In this document: piece after piece, positions 17,520-25,674 of the stretch
Numbering within the stretch: position 1 is the first letter of the stretch
How the letters are laid out: each line of letters starts with the position of its first letter
Source of the DNA: an uncultured Actinomycetes bacterium
GTDB lineage: Bacteria > Actinomycetota > UBA4738 > CALAEC01
DNA: 34,419 nt
Reading direction: 5' to 3'
NCBI GenBank assembly: GCA_937890785.1
Contig: CALAEC010000051.1
Span: 1-34,419, forward strand
The notes under the pieces: model-generated
The model's input: the letters and a program-made list of their open reading frames with translations, nothing else
Databases searched by the model: none
Told to the model about the DNA's origin: nothing
Program-made: the position numbers and the translations under genes

Positions 17520-19997
17520 TCAGCGAGATGGTGTTGGCACAACGCGCTCGTATGTGGTAGTGCGCTGCACGGGCACACGACCGAGCGCTCTGATCGCCTC
17601 GATGAACTCGTGCGGCTCCTTTCGGATGCCGTGTTCCGAGCCGGCCATGCGCGAGATCGTCTCCTCCATCAACGTTCCGCCGAAGTCGTTCGCGCCGCCG
17701 CGGAGGATCACCTCGCTCGCATCCATGCCGAGCTTCACCCACGAAACCTGCACGTTGTCGATGCGTCCGTCGAGCAGGAGGCGGGCCACGGCGTGCATGC
17801 GACGGTCCTCCTCGAACGTCGACGACGGACGGGCCTTCCCGGCCAGGTAGATCGGCGCGTTCTGGTGCACGAACGGAAGCGGCACGAACTCGGTGAAGCC
17901 GCCCGTCCGGTCCTGGATGCGGGCGAGCCGGCGGATGTGCGCCACCCAGTGCGGCGGCGCGTCGACGTGCCCGTACATGATCGTCGATGAGGACCGCAAG
18001 CCGACCTCGTGCGCGGCGGTGACGACCTCCTCCCACGTGTCGGCCGGCAGCTTGCCCTTCGTCAGGACCCACCGCACCTCGTCGTCGAGGATCTCCGCGG
18101 CCGTTCCCGGGATGGAGCCGAGCCCGCGGGCCACGCACTCCTGGAGGAACTCGCGGAACGAGATCCCCAGCCGGGTGGCCCCGTTCAGCACCTCCATCGG
18201 GCTGAACGCGTGCAGGTGGATCCCGGGCACCCGGGCCTTCACCGCGTCCAGCAACCGGAAGTAGAAGTCGCCGGGGAGGTCGGGGTGGATGCCGCCCTGT
18301 ATGCACACCTCGGTGGCCCCGTAGACCCAGGCCTCCTCGGCCCGGTCGGCCACCTCGCGGAGTGTCAGCGTGTACGCCTCCGGATCGACCTCGCGCTGGG
18401 CGAACGCGCAGAACCGGCAGCCCACGTAGCAGACGTTCGTGAAGTTGATGTTCCGATTCACCACGTAGGTGATCTCGTCCCCGACCGCCTGGCGGCGGAG
18501 GTCGTCGGCCACCCGGCACAGGGCCTCCAGCGTCGCCCCCTCGGCCTCGAACAGAGCCAGGGCCTCCGGCTCCGTGATGTCGTCGGGCCTGTGGGCCTCG
18601 GCCTTGCGGAGGACGGATCGGACCGTGGCGTCGATCCGGGAGGGGTCCCGACGGCGGACGGCCCAGGCCCGGGTGGCCTCGACCTCCAGCCCGTCGAGAT
18701 CCCCGTACACCTCGTCGGCGTCCGCGCGGAGTCCCGCACCGGGGCCCTTGGCGAAGGCGAGGTCGGTCCGCCGCGGTTTCCATTGGACCTCCGGGTCCTG
18801 CCACGGGATCGGCTCGGCCTGCTGCCCCTCGCGGGCCAGCCCGTCGTCCCCGAGGAGCGCAGCCACCGGCGCGCGCATCTTCCCGGCGAGGTAGGGGTCC
18901 GGGCGGGCGGCGTACTCGGGGTAGACGCAGAGTCGCTCGCGGAGCTGAAGCCCCTCCTCCCCGGTTCGCGCCCGGAGCGCGTCGAGCTTCGGCCACGGCG
19001 CCTCGGGGTTCACGTGGTCCGGTGTGATCGGCGAGACGCCGCCCCAGTCGTTGATCCCCGCGCCGAGGAGCTTCGCCGGGTCGGACAGGTTCGGCGGGGC
19101 CTGCACGTTGACCCGGGGCCCCAGGATCACCCGGGTCGCCGCCACCGCGGCCAGGAACTCCTGGTCGCCCGGCTCGGGGTGATCGTGCATCCGCGTGTCC
19201 GGCTTCGCCCGGAAGTTCTGCACGATGACCTCCTGGACGTGCCGGTACCGGCGGTGGAGGTCACGGATGGCGAACATCGACGCTGCTCGCTCGCGGGCGG
19301 TCTCGCCGATCCCGACGAGGATCCCGGTGGTGAACGGGATCGCCAGGCGCCCGGCGTCCTCGATCGTTCGCAGGCGGACGGCCGGCACCTTGTCCGGCGA
19401 GCCGTGGTGCGGCATGCCCTTCTCTGTCAGCCGCTCGGTGGACTGCTCCAGCATCAATCCCATCGACGCGGACACGTGCTTCAGCCGTGCCAGGTCCTCG
19501 TACCGCATCACGCCCGGGTTCAGGTGGGGGAGGAGGCCGGTCTCCTCGATGACGCGGATGGCCGCCGCTCGAACGTAGTCGAGCGTGGAGCGGTATCCCC
19601 GCTCCTCGAGCCATCGACGAGCCACCGGGTACCGGTCCTCGGGACGGTCGCCCAGCGTGAACAGCGCCTCCTTGCATCCGGCGCGCCGCCCCGATTCGGC
19701 GATCGCCACCACTTCCTCCAGCGAGAGGAACGGGCTCTCCAGCCGCGCCGGCGCCTTGGCGAACGTGCAGTAGTGACACACGTCGCGGCACAGCATCGTC
19801 AACGGGATGAACACCTTCCGCGAGTACGTGATGACCCGGCCGTGACCGAGGTCGCGAAGCGACGCGGACACCCGGAGGAGCTCCTCGAGCATCGGACCGC
19901 GGGCCTCCATCAGCGCGGTGGCCTCGTCGATCGACAGCGACCGGCCGGCCTCGGCGCGGCGGATCGCCCGTCGGACAGCGTGGTCGGAGACCGGCAT
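17520..19997 (-). CDS. fbiC: FO synthase FbiC (CofG-CofH fusion)
   Basis: 825 residues. It makes 7,8-didemethyl-8-hydroxy-5-deazariboflavin (FO), the chromophore of F420, from tyrosine and a riboflavin precursor. Two radical-SAM domains are present: CofG with C70, C74 and C77 in LCRDVCHYCTFA, and CofH with C523, C527 and C530 in VCYVGCRFCAF. The linker near 400-460 joins them. The order CofG then CofH and the length match actinobacterial FbiC. ATG 19997 has no ribosome site; TAGGCT lies 8 bases upstream, so it is probably leaderless. It diverges from fbiA across only 42 bases, while in M. tuberculosis fbiC (Rv1173) is elsewhere. Confidence 0.97.
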   Translation of the reverse strand: MPVSDHAVRRAIRRAEAGRSLSIDEATALMEARGPMLEELLRVSASLRDLGHGRVITYSRKVFIPLTMLCRDVCHYCTFAKAPARLESPFLSLEEVVAIAESGRRAGCKEALFTLGDRPEDRYPVARRWLEERGYRSTLDYVRAAAIRVIEETGLLPHLNPGVMRYEDLARLKHVSASMGLMLEQSTERLTEKGMPHHGSPDKVPAVRLRTIEDAGRLAIPFTTGILVGIGETARERAASMFAIRDLHRRYRHVQEVIVQNFRAKPDTRMHDHPEPGDQEFLAAVAATRVILGPRVNVQAPPNLSDPAKLLGAGINDWGGVSPITPDHVNPEAPWPKLDALRARTGEEGLQLRERLCVYPEYAARPDPYLAGKMRAPVAALLGDDGLAREGQQAEPIPWQDPEVQWKPRRTDLAFAKGPGAGLRADADEVYGDLDGLEVEATRAWAVRRRDPSRIDATVRSVLRKAEAHRPDDITEPEALALFEAEGATLEALCRVADDLRRQAVGDEITYVVNRNINFTNVCYVGCRFCAFAQREVDPEAYTLTLREVADRAEEAWVYGATEVCIQGGIHPDLPGDFYFRLLDAVKARVPGIHLHAFSPMEVLNGATRLGISFREFLQECVARGLGSIPGTAAEILDDEVRWVLTKGKLPADTWEEVVTAAHEVGLRSSSTIMYGHVDAPPHWVAHIRRLARIQDRTGGFTEFVPLPFVHQNAPIYLAGKARPSSTFEEDRRMHAVARLLLDGRIDNVQVSWVKLGMDASEVILRGGANDFGGTLMEETISRMAGSEHGIRKEPHEFIEAIRALGRVPVQRTTTYERVVPTPSR

Positions 19998-20005
19998 CGG
20001 TCGCG

Positions 20006-20032
20006 AGCCTAGCACCGAGCCGACGGTAGGCT
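20006..20032. promoter_or_regulatory. Divergent fbiC/fbiA promoter with mirrored -10s
   Basis: AGCCTA (20006-20011) and TAGGCT (20027-20032) form an inverted repeat with a 15-base centre. Each copy reads TAGGCT in the direction of its own gene: minus strand 8 bases before fbiC ATG, plus strand 7 bases before fbiA GTG. No good -35 is seen on either side. The two promoters overlap so closely that one polymerase should exclude the other. Confidence 0.6.
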
Positions 20033-20039
20033 TGCGGGC

Positions 20040-20987
20040 GTGAAGGTGGTGGCGCTCGCCGGCGGCGTCGGCGCCGGGAAGTTCCTCCGCGGGCTGGTGC
20101 GCGCGGTGCCGCCGACCGACGTGACGGCGGTGGTCAACACCGCCGATGACATGACGCTCCACGGACTGCGGATCTGTCCCGACCTCGACTCCGTGACGTA
20201 CTGGCTGGCCGGCCTGGCCGACCGCGACCGCGGATGGGGACGGGCCGGCGAGTCGTTCCGTGCCCTCGAGGAGGTTCGGGGCCTCGGCGGGCCGGCGTGG
20301 TTCGGACTCGGCGACCTCGATCTCGGCGCGCACCTCGTCCGTACGGGGTGGCTGGGCGAGGGGGCATCGCTGTCCGAGGTCACCGCCCGCCTGACCGCGG
20401 CCCTCGGGGTCGGCGTCCGGATCCTCCCGATGTCGGACGAGCCGGTGGCGACCGTGATCGATTCGATGGACGATGACGGTTCGGGCCGCACCGACCCCTT
20501 CCAGGTCTACTGGGTGAAACGGGGGGCCCGGGACGAGGTGAAGGGCGTGCGGTTCGAGGGTATCGCCCGGGCCCGTCCCGCGCCCGGCGTGCTCGAGGCG
20601 ATCGAGGCGGCCGACGCCATCGTTGTCTGCCCCTCGAACCCGGTGGTGAGCGTGGCGCCGATCCTGGCCGTCTCCGGCGTCCGCGACGCCGTGGCGGCCC
20701 GGCGGGAACGGGCCGCAGGGGTGTCCCCGATCGTCGGCGGCGCCCCCGTGGCCGGCATGGCCGATCGCCTGATGCCCGCGGTCGGCCTGGAGGTATCGGC
20801 GCTCGGCGCGGCGTCCGCCTACCGGGGGCTCCTGCACGGCTGGGTGGTCGACGAGCGCGACGCGGATCTCGCGCCGAGGATCGAGAACGTGCTCGGGATG
20901 CGGGTGGCCGTGACCGACACGATCATGACCGACGACGCGGTGGCCGAGCGGGTCGCTACGGCCGCGCTGGAGCTGGCCACCGGATGA
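20040..20987 (+). CDS. fbiA: FbiA (CofD), F420 phospholactyl/PEP transferase
   Basis: 315 residues. It transfers the lactyl- or phosphoenolpyruvyl-phosphoguanosine group to FO, giving F420-0 or dehydro-F420-0. The signature VVALAGGVGAGKF (3-15) and VVNTADDM (31-38) are intact, as are the SVTYWLAGL region (51-59) and CPSNP near 200, all typical of CofD. GTG 20040 is preferred because TAGGCT lies 7 bases upstream and no ribosome site is present. It overlaps fbiB as ATGA, so the two are translated together. In Actinobacteria the partner FbiD supplies the activated phosphoenolpyruvate; no fbiD/cofC is in the window. It matches Rv3261. Confidence 0.96.
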   Translation: MKVVALAGGVGAGKFLRGLVRAVPPTDVTAVVNTADDMTLHGLRICPDLDSVTYWLAGLADRDRGWGRAGESFRALEEVRGLGGPAWFGLGDLDLGAHLVRTGWLGEGASLSEVTARLTAALGVGVRILPMSDEPVATVIDSMDDDGSGRTDPFQVYWVKRGARDEVKGVRFEGIARARPAPGVLEAIEAADAIVVCPSNPVVSVAPILAVSGVRDAVAARRERAAGVSPIVGGAPVAGMADRLMPAVGLEVSALGAASAYRGLLHGWVVDERDADLAPRIENVLGMRVAVTDTIMTDDAVAERVATAALELATG

Positions 20988-22267
20988 GCGTCGAGGTCCT
21001 CCCCGTCGCCGGGGTCCCCGAGGTCGAGCCCGGCGCAGACCTGGCCACGTTGATCGCCGACCGAGCTGCGCTCCGTGACGGCGACGTGGTGGCCGTCACC
21101 CAGAAGGCGGTCTCGAAGGCTGAGGGTCGGCTGGTGCGCGGGAGGAAAGAGGAGTGGGTGGCACGCGAGGCCCGCCGGATCGTGGCCCGCCGGGGCGACC
21201 TGGTCATCGCGGAGACCCAGCACGGCTTCGTGTGCGCAAACGCCGGCGTGGATGCCTCGAACCTCCCCGAAGGCATCCTCTCGCTGCTCCCGGAGGACCC
21301 CGATGGCTCCGCCGCGGCCATCCGGGAGGAGCTCCGGCGCCGGAGCGGAGCCGATGTGGCCGTGGTCGTGACCGACACCTTCGGCCGGCCGTGGCGGCGC
21401 GGCCTGGTCAACGTGGCCATCGGGTGCGCCGGCCTGCCCGCGCTGATCGACCTCCGGGGAACGCCCGACGCGGCGGGCCGCATCCTGGAGGCCACCGTGG
21501 TGGCCCTGGCCGACGAGGTGGCCGCGGCGTCCGGACTGGTCATGGGCAAGGCCGAGGGAGTTCCCGCCGCGGTCGTCCGGGGCGTCAGCACCGATGCCCC
21601 GCCGGGCTGGGCCGCCGACCTGGTGCGCCCGCCCGAGGAGGATCTGTTCCGAACCTCGCCGTTCGACGCCATCGCGGCTCGCCGGACGGTCCGAGCGTTC
21701 GGGCCCGGCTCGGTTCCCCGCGACGTCCTGGTCGAGGCCGTTGGATCCGCGCTCACCGCGCCGGTCCCCCACGGCTCCCGGCTTCGGAGGCGGCCGTGGA
21801 CGTGGGTGGCGCTGGAGACCGTGCCGGCCCGAACCGCCCTGCTGGGAGCCATGGCCGACGCGTGGGTCCGTGACCTCCGGGCGGACGGCACGCCCGACGA
21901 GGTGATCCGTCGGCGCCTGGCCCGGTCCGACGCGCTCATCGGTGCCGCCCCGGTTCTGCTCCTCCCGTTCCTGGCGCTCCAGGGCGCGGACGAGTACGCC
22001 GATCCTCGGAGGCGCACGGCCGAGCGAGACATGTTCGTCCTGGCCACGGGGGCGTCGATCCAGAACCTCCTGCTGGCCCTCCATGCCCGGGGGTTCGGGT
22101 CGGCGTGGATATCGGCGTCGCTGTTCTGCCGGCCCGAGGCCGCGGCGGCGGTGGGGCTCCCGCCGGACCAGCTGGCCATGGGGGTGGTTGCGGCAGGGCC
22201 CCTGCCGGCCGGCGCCCCCCCGCCGCGGCCGCCGATCGAGCCCGGAGCGCACCTCCGCATCGAGTGA
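20984..22267 (+). CDS. fbiB: FbiB, F420 gamma-glutamyl ligase with FMN reductase domain
   Basis: 427 residues, two domains. CofE ligase (about 1-220) adds glutamates to F420-0; it contains VTQKAVSKAEGR (38-49) and TDTFGRPWRRG (130-140). A nitroreductase-like FMN domain (about 225-427) has SPFDAIAARRTVRAFG, GASIQNLLLALHARGFGSAWI and GLPPDQLAMGVVAAG. In M. tuberculosis this domain reduces dehydro-F420-0, which fits an FbiA that uses phosphoenolpyruvate. ATG 20984 overlaps the fbiA stop by 4 bases. It matches Rv3262. Its full-length, intact two-domain form supports the actinobacterial version of the pathway. Confidence 0.96.
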   Translation: MSVEVLPVAGVPEVEPGADLATLIADRAALRDGDVVAVTQKAVSKAEGRLVRGRKEEWVAREARRIVARRGDLVIAETQHGFVCANAGVDASNLPEGILSLLPEDPDGSAAAIREELRRRSGADVAVVVTDTFGRPWRRGLVNVAIGCAGLPALIDLRGTPDAAGRILEATVVALADEVAAASGLVMGKAEGVPAAVVRGVSTDAPPGWAADLVRPPEEDLFRTSPFDAIAARRTVRAFGPGSVPRDVLVEAVGSALTAPVPHGSRLRRRPWTWVALETVPARTALLGAMADAWVRDLRADGTPDEVIRRRLARSDALIGAAPVLLLPFLALQGADEYADPRRRTAERDMFVLATGASIQNLLLALHARGFGSAWISASLFCRPEAAAAVGLPPDQLAMGVVAAGPLPAGAPPPRPPIEPGAHLRIE

Positions 22268-22274
22268 GGATTGA

Positions 22275-22280
22275 TACAGT
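22275..22280 (+). promoter_or_regulatory. Extended -10 before DUF3105 gene
   Basis: TGATACAGT (22272-22280) is an extended -10 (TGn-TACAGT), 9 bases before GTG 22290 and just past the fbiB stop. No ribosome site is seen, so the message may be leaderless or start within 2-3 bases of the GTG. Confidence 0.45.
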
Positions 22281-22289
22281 GATTGCGTC

Positions 22290-23057
22290 GTGGCCAAGAA
22301 GAAGCGCAAGCGGCGGCGTCCCGACCGGCCGGTGGCCCGAACGGGAACGGCCACCGCCGTCGCCGAAGCCAAGCCGGACGACCGGCCCTCGGCCCGAGCC
22401 GCCCGGAAGGAGCAGGCCCGCCGCGAGCGCGAGCGCCGGATCAAGCAGGCGAAGCGCCGTCAGCGCACCCGCCGCCTGGTCCGGTGGGGTGTGGTGGTGG
22501 CCGTGGCGGGCGGCATCGGGTGGTTCGTGTGGAGCCAGGTCCAGGAGAACCGCCAGCTCGAGGAGCGGGCCGCCGCGGCGGCCGCCCGAGCGGGCATCGG
22601 CGAGGTGGAGGAGCCGAGCGACGAGGGAGCCGGGCACCTCCAGCCGACCGATCCTCCGCCCCAGTACGGCACGGTGCCGGCGGCGTCGGGTCCCCACGCC
22701 GGGGCTCCCCTGCCGGCCGAACCGAAGGTCTACGACCAGCCGGTGCCCGAGGTGGCGGCCGTCCACAACCTGGAGCACGGCTACGTCCTCGTGTACTACC
22801 GGGCGGAGGGCGACGGCGCGCTCCCCGAGCCGGTGCTTTCCGAGCTGGAGGACCTGGTCGAGGGAGAGGCCGAGGTGATCCTGTCTCCCTACGAGAACCT
22901 TCCCGAAGGCACCAACATCGCCTTCGCGGCCTGGACCCGTTTGCAGACCGGCCAGGTGCCCGCGGACGCCGACCCCGACGACGTGGCGCTCGTCGCCCGG
23001 GCGTTCATCGACGAATACCGGAACGGCGCGGCCGCGCCCGAGGCTGAGGTTTCCTAG
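22290..23057 (+). CDS. DUF3105 single-pass membrane protein
   Basis: 255 residues. A Lys/Arg-rich cytoplasmic part (1-62, e.g. KKKRKRRRPDRP and RRIKQAKRRQRTRR) is followed by one membrane helix (about 65-82), a short coiled region (NRQLEERAAAAAARAG) and an outer domain. The outer domain has PPPQYGTVPAASGPHAG and VHNLEHGYVLVYY, the His/Glu-His pattern that defines DUF3105; it may bind metal. Function is unknown. GTG 22290 is chosen from the extended -10 just upstream. It ends converging with the SpoIID-like gene: the stops share the four bases CTAG. Confidence 0.82.
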   Translation: MAKKKRKRRRPDRPVARTGTATAVAEAKPDDRPSARAARKEQARRERERRIKQAKRRQRTRRLVRWGVVVAVAGGIGWFVWSQVQENRQLEERAAAAAARAGIGEVEEPSDEGAGHLQPTDPPPQYGTVPAASGPHAGAPLPAEPKVYDQPVPEVAAVHNLEHGYVLVYYRAEGDGALPEPVLSELEDLVEGEAEVILSPYENLPEGTNIAFAAWTRLQTGQVPADADPDDVALVARAFIDEYRNGAAAPEAEVS

Positions 23058-24580
23058 CCGAACCGCACCCGGCAGCCGCCGGTGCAGGTGATCGTCCCGC
23101 CGTCGAACCAGCCCCGCTGGCCGCCCCGGATCCGCCGGATCCGGTACGGGAGCCGGAGCCGCGAGGCATGGCCGCCGGCGTTCAGGTACGCGTTCAGCAT
23201 CGCTCCCCGGAGCCACGCCGCCGTGTCGCGCTTCAGGTGCTCGTAGATCCGGCCCTTCACGAACGTCTGGAGCCGTCCGCCCCGGATCCTCCGCTGGCCA
23301 CCGGTGGCCCGACCGGGCCGGCACCCCGCGGCGTCGTACGCCTGGCGGATCTCCCCGCGGATGTTGAGGTTCCTGTTCACCGAGAACCGCGTGTCCTTGA
23401 GCGTGAGCCCGCTGCGGATGTCCCACCCCTCGAGGACGCGGCTCCCCTTCGAGCCGACCACGGTCACCCGGGTCACCCGTCCCGACACGCCGAGCTGCCA
23501 GTCGGAGAATCCCGTGATGCCGCCGACGTCGCCCGTGTAGGGCTTCAGGGCGGCTGTAACGTGGCCCGGGTCGAACGAAGCCTGCCAGAACCGACTGGGG
23601 TTGGCCGCGGTGTCGTCCGCCGGGTCGCACACGCCGCGGAGGTATGGGAGCGGGGTGGACCCCGGCCACACCTTCTCGATGTCCTCGGTGTAGCCCCCGC
23701 TCGACGAGCTGTACGCGGCGTAGATGGGGGCTCCCTGGTAGGTCGCCACGATCCGCTCGGTGTCCCGGACCGCGCCGGCCCACCGGTCGCCGCCGGCGGC
23801 CGCGAGCTTGTCCCAGCCCACGTAGTTCTGATCCGCCACGGTGGAGAACACGTCGCACCCGCAGCCCGCCCGCATCCCCCCGGCAAGTCGCCAGTACGCG
23901 TACGTCCGGGCGGCGATGGCCTGCGCACCGAGCGCGGCCTTCGGCCACGAGCTCGGCACCTCGGCGATCCCCAGCACGTACTCCTCGATCGGCATCACCG
24001 CGACCAGGTGGCCCTGGCCCTCACCGGCGACCTCGAACCGGAGGAGGCCGTGGCCGATCTCGTGGCCCCAGTCCGCCACGCGGACGCGGGCGTCGGCCTC
24101 CCGGATGGCGATCACGGGATCGGTCGGGCCGCCCCACGCGGTGTCGCCGACGAGGGTGCCGTCGGGACGGATGATCCGGAACCGCCTGTCGGCGGTGACC
24201 TCGAGGGTTCGGCGCGAGCCCGCGGGCACCGTCTCGATCGCCTGGCCGCTCTGGAGCGACAGCGCGAATCCACCGTTGGCTGCGATCAGCCTCACGCTCC
24301 CTACGGCCTGGAGGAGCCCCACCCGGATGTCGGGGCGGGCCGGCTGCTTCGGCCCCACGTCCACCTTCGAGTAGTAATGCCGAACGATCCGCGTGGCCTC
24401 CCACCCCTGCTGGGCCAGACCCAGCATCCCGAACTGGCCCATGCCGAGGCCGTGGCCGTAGCCGGAGCCATGGAAGGTGAAGCCGCCGGCCGGCCGCTTC
24501 GGGCCGGCCGCTACTGGGACCGCCGCCAGGAGCGCCAGCCCCAGGGCAGCGGCCGCGAGCGACATCGAGCGTCTCCTCAT
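23054..24580 (-). CDS. SpoIID/LytB-domain protein, secreted
   Basis: 508 residues with a clear signal peptide (MRRRSMSLAAAALGLALLAAVPVAAG). Next is the GHGLGMGQFG segment, then the SpoIID core with EEYVLGIAEVPSSWPKAALGAQAIAARTYAY, YAAYSSSSGGYTE and the D-x-N-P-region. In sporulating Firmicutes SpoIID cleaves denuded peptidoglycan glycan strands; family members elsewhere are thought to act on the wall. No other sporulation genes are visible. ATG 24580 is preferred to GTG 24655 (GTGA overlap with the previous stop): the extra 25 residues have low GC at third positions and would put a long hydrophilic stretch before the signal peptide. Confidence 0.85.
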   Translation of the reverse strand: MRRRSMSLAAAALGLALLAAVPVAAGPKRPAGGFTFHGSGYGHGLGMGQFGMLGLAQQGWEATRIVRHYYSKVDVGPKQPARPDIRVGLLQAVGSVRLIAANGGFALSLQSGQAIETVPAGSRRTLEVTADRRFRIIRPDGTLVGDTAWGGPTDPVIAIREADARVRVADWGHEIGHGLLRFEVAGEGQGHLVAVMPIEEYVLGIAEVPSSWPKAALGAQAIAARTYAYWRLAGGMRAGCGCDVFSTVADQNYVGWDKLAAAGGDRWAGAVRDTERIVATYQGAPIYAAYSSSSGGYTEDIEKVWPGSTPLPYLRGVCDPADDTAANPSRFWQASFDPGHVTAALKPYTGDVGGITGFSDWQLGVSGRVTRVTVVGSKGSRVLEGWDIRSGLTLKDTRFSVNRNLNIRGEIRQAYDAAGCRPGRATGGQRRIRGGRLQTFVKGRIYEHLKRDTAAWLRGAMLNAYLNAGGHASRLRLPYRIRRIRGGQRGWFDGGTITCTGGCRVRFG

Positions 24581-24651
24581 CGCGTGGGTCACTCGTGGCG
24601 ACCGTTCGGTAGCACCATCGACGCGGCGCCCGGATCGGTTGAGCCGGCCGT

Positions 24652-25674
24652 TCACGCGGGGGCCACGACGTCGCCGGCGGATACCCTCGAGCCCAGCACC
24701 CGAGCCCCCTCCTCGACCCGGGCCCGCTCGCCGAGCACGGCGTCGCGGACCTCGGCGCCGGCACCGACCTCGCTGCCAGGCCCCAGGATCGAGGTGTTCA
24801 CCCGCGCGTCGCGGCCCACCCTCACGTCGGCGTGGAGGATGGACCGGTCGACCTCGGCCCCGGCGGCCACCACGGCGGCCCGGCCCATGACGACGTGCGG
24901 CCCCACCGAGGCCCCGGGCTCCACCCGGGCGCCGGGGGCCAGCGTTGGGCGGGCCGCGCCCCGATACTCGGCGATCCGGCCGTCGAGCGCGTCGGCGTGT
25001 GCGCGGAGGTACGCCTCGGGCGTGCCGAGGTCGAGCCAGTACCCTCCCGCGACGGTGGCGTACACCGGCTCGCCCCGGGCGATCAGGTCCGGGTAGGTCT
25101 CCCGCTCGATCGACACCATCCGTCCGGGCGGCACCTCCGACAGCGCCTCGGGCTCCAGGACGTAGACGCCGGCGTTGATGGCCGCGGCCACGGGCTGCGC
25201 CGGCTTCTCCCGGAACGCCACGACGCGGCCGTCGGCCTCGGTCTCAACCAGGCCGAAGGGTCGAGCGTCCTCGACGCGGTGGAGCGCGATCGTGGCCACC
25301 GCACCGCGCGTCCGGTGCGCCTCGGCGAGCGCGCCCAGGTCCATGTCGGTGAGGATGTCGCCGTTCAGGGCCAGGAAGGTCCCGTCGAGGAGCTCACGGG
25401 CGCCGGCGATCGCCCCGGCGGTGCCCAGCGGCTCGGCCTCGGTGATCCACCGAACCGCGGGAGCGCGTCCGGCCCGGGTCTCCAGGAACGCGTGGAACAC
25501 GGCTTCGAGGTATGGCGAGGAGCACACCACCTCGTCGACGCCGTGCTCGGCGAGGTGATCGAGCACGTGGTCGAGGAAGGGGCGGTTCATGAACGGGACC
25601 AGCGGTTTCGGGATCGTCTCCGTGAGGGGGCGCAGCCGGGTCCCCTCGCCACCCACCAGTACGACAGCCTTCAC
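24652..25674 (-). CDS. Mannose-1-phosphate guanylyltransferase-like NDP-sugar pyrophosphorylase
   Basis: 340 residues. The N-terminal nucleotidyltransferase has VVLVGGEGTRLRPLTETIPKPLVPF (start of protein), the sugar-binding NGDILTDMDL, and EKPAQPVAAAINAGVYVLEP. A left-handed beta-helix tail (about 240-340) shows hexapeptide repeats such as VGPHVVMGRAAVVAAGAEV. It strongly resembles mycobacterial GDP-mannose pyrophosphorylase (Rv3264c) and sits in that gene's place before a wbbL-like gene. It would use the mannose-1-phosphate made by the phosphomannomutase. Glucose-1-phosphate thymidylyltransferase is the alternative, but a full rmlA is nearby. GTG 25674 overlaps the GT2 stop as GTGA with no ribosome site. 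Confidence 0.86.
   Translation of the reverse strand: MKAVVLVGGEGTRLRPLTETIPKPLVPFMNRPFLDHVLDHLAEHGVDEVVCSSPYLEAVFHAFLETRAGRAPAVRWITEAEPLGTAGAIAGARELLDGTFLALNGDILTDMDLGALAEAHRTRGAVATIALHRVEDARPFGLVETEADGRVVAFREKPAQPVAAAINAGVYVLEPEALSEVPPGRMVSIERETYPDLIARGEPVYATVAGGYWLDLGTPEAYLRAHADALDGRIAEYRGAARPTLAPGARVEPGASVGPHVVMGRAAVVAAGAEVDRSILHADVRVGRDARVNTSILGPGSEVGAGAEVRDAVLGERARVEEGARVLGSRVSAGDVVAPA

Noticed and set aside
24581-24655. GTG 24655 as start of the SpoIID-like gene
   Set aside because: It would form a GTGA overlap, but the added 25 codons have unusually many A/T third positions and place a hydrophilic stretch before a clean signal peptide.
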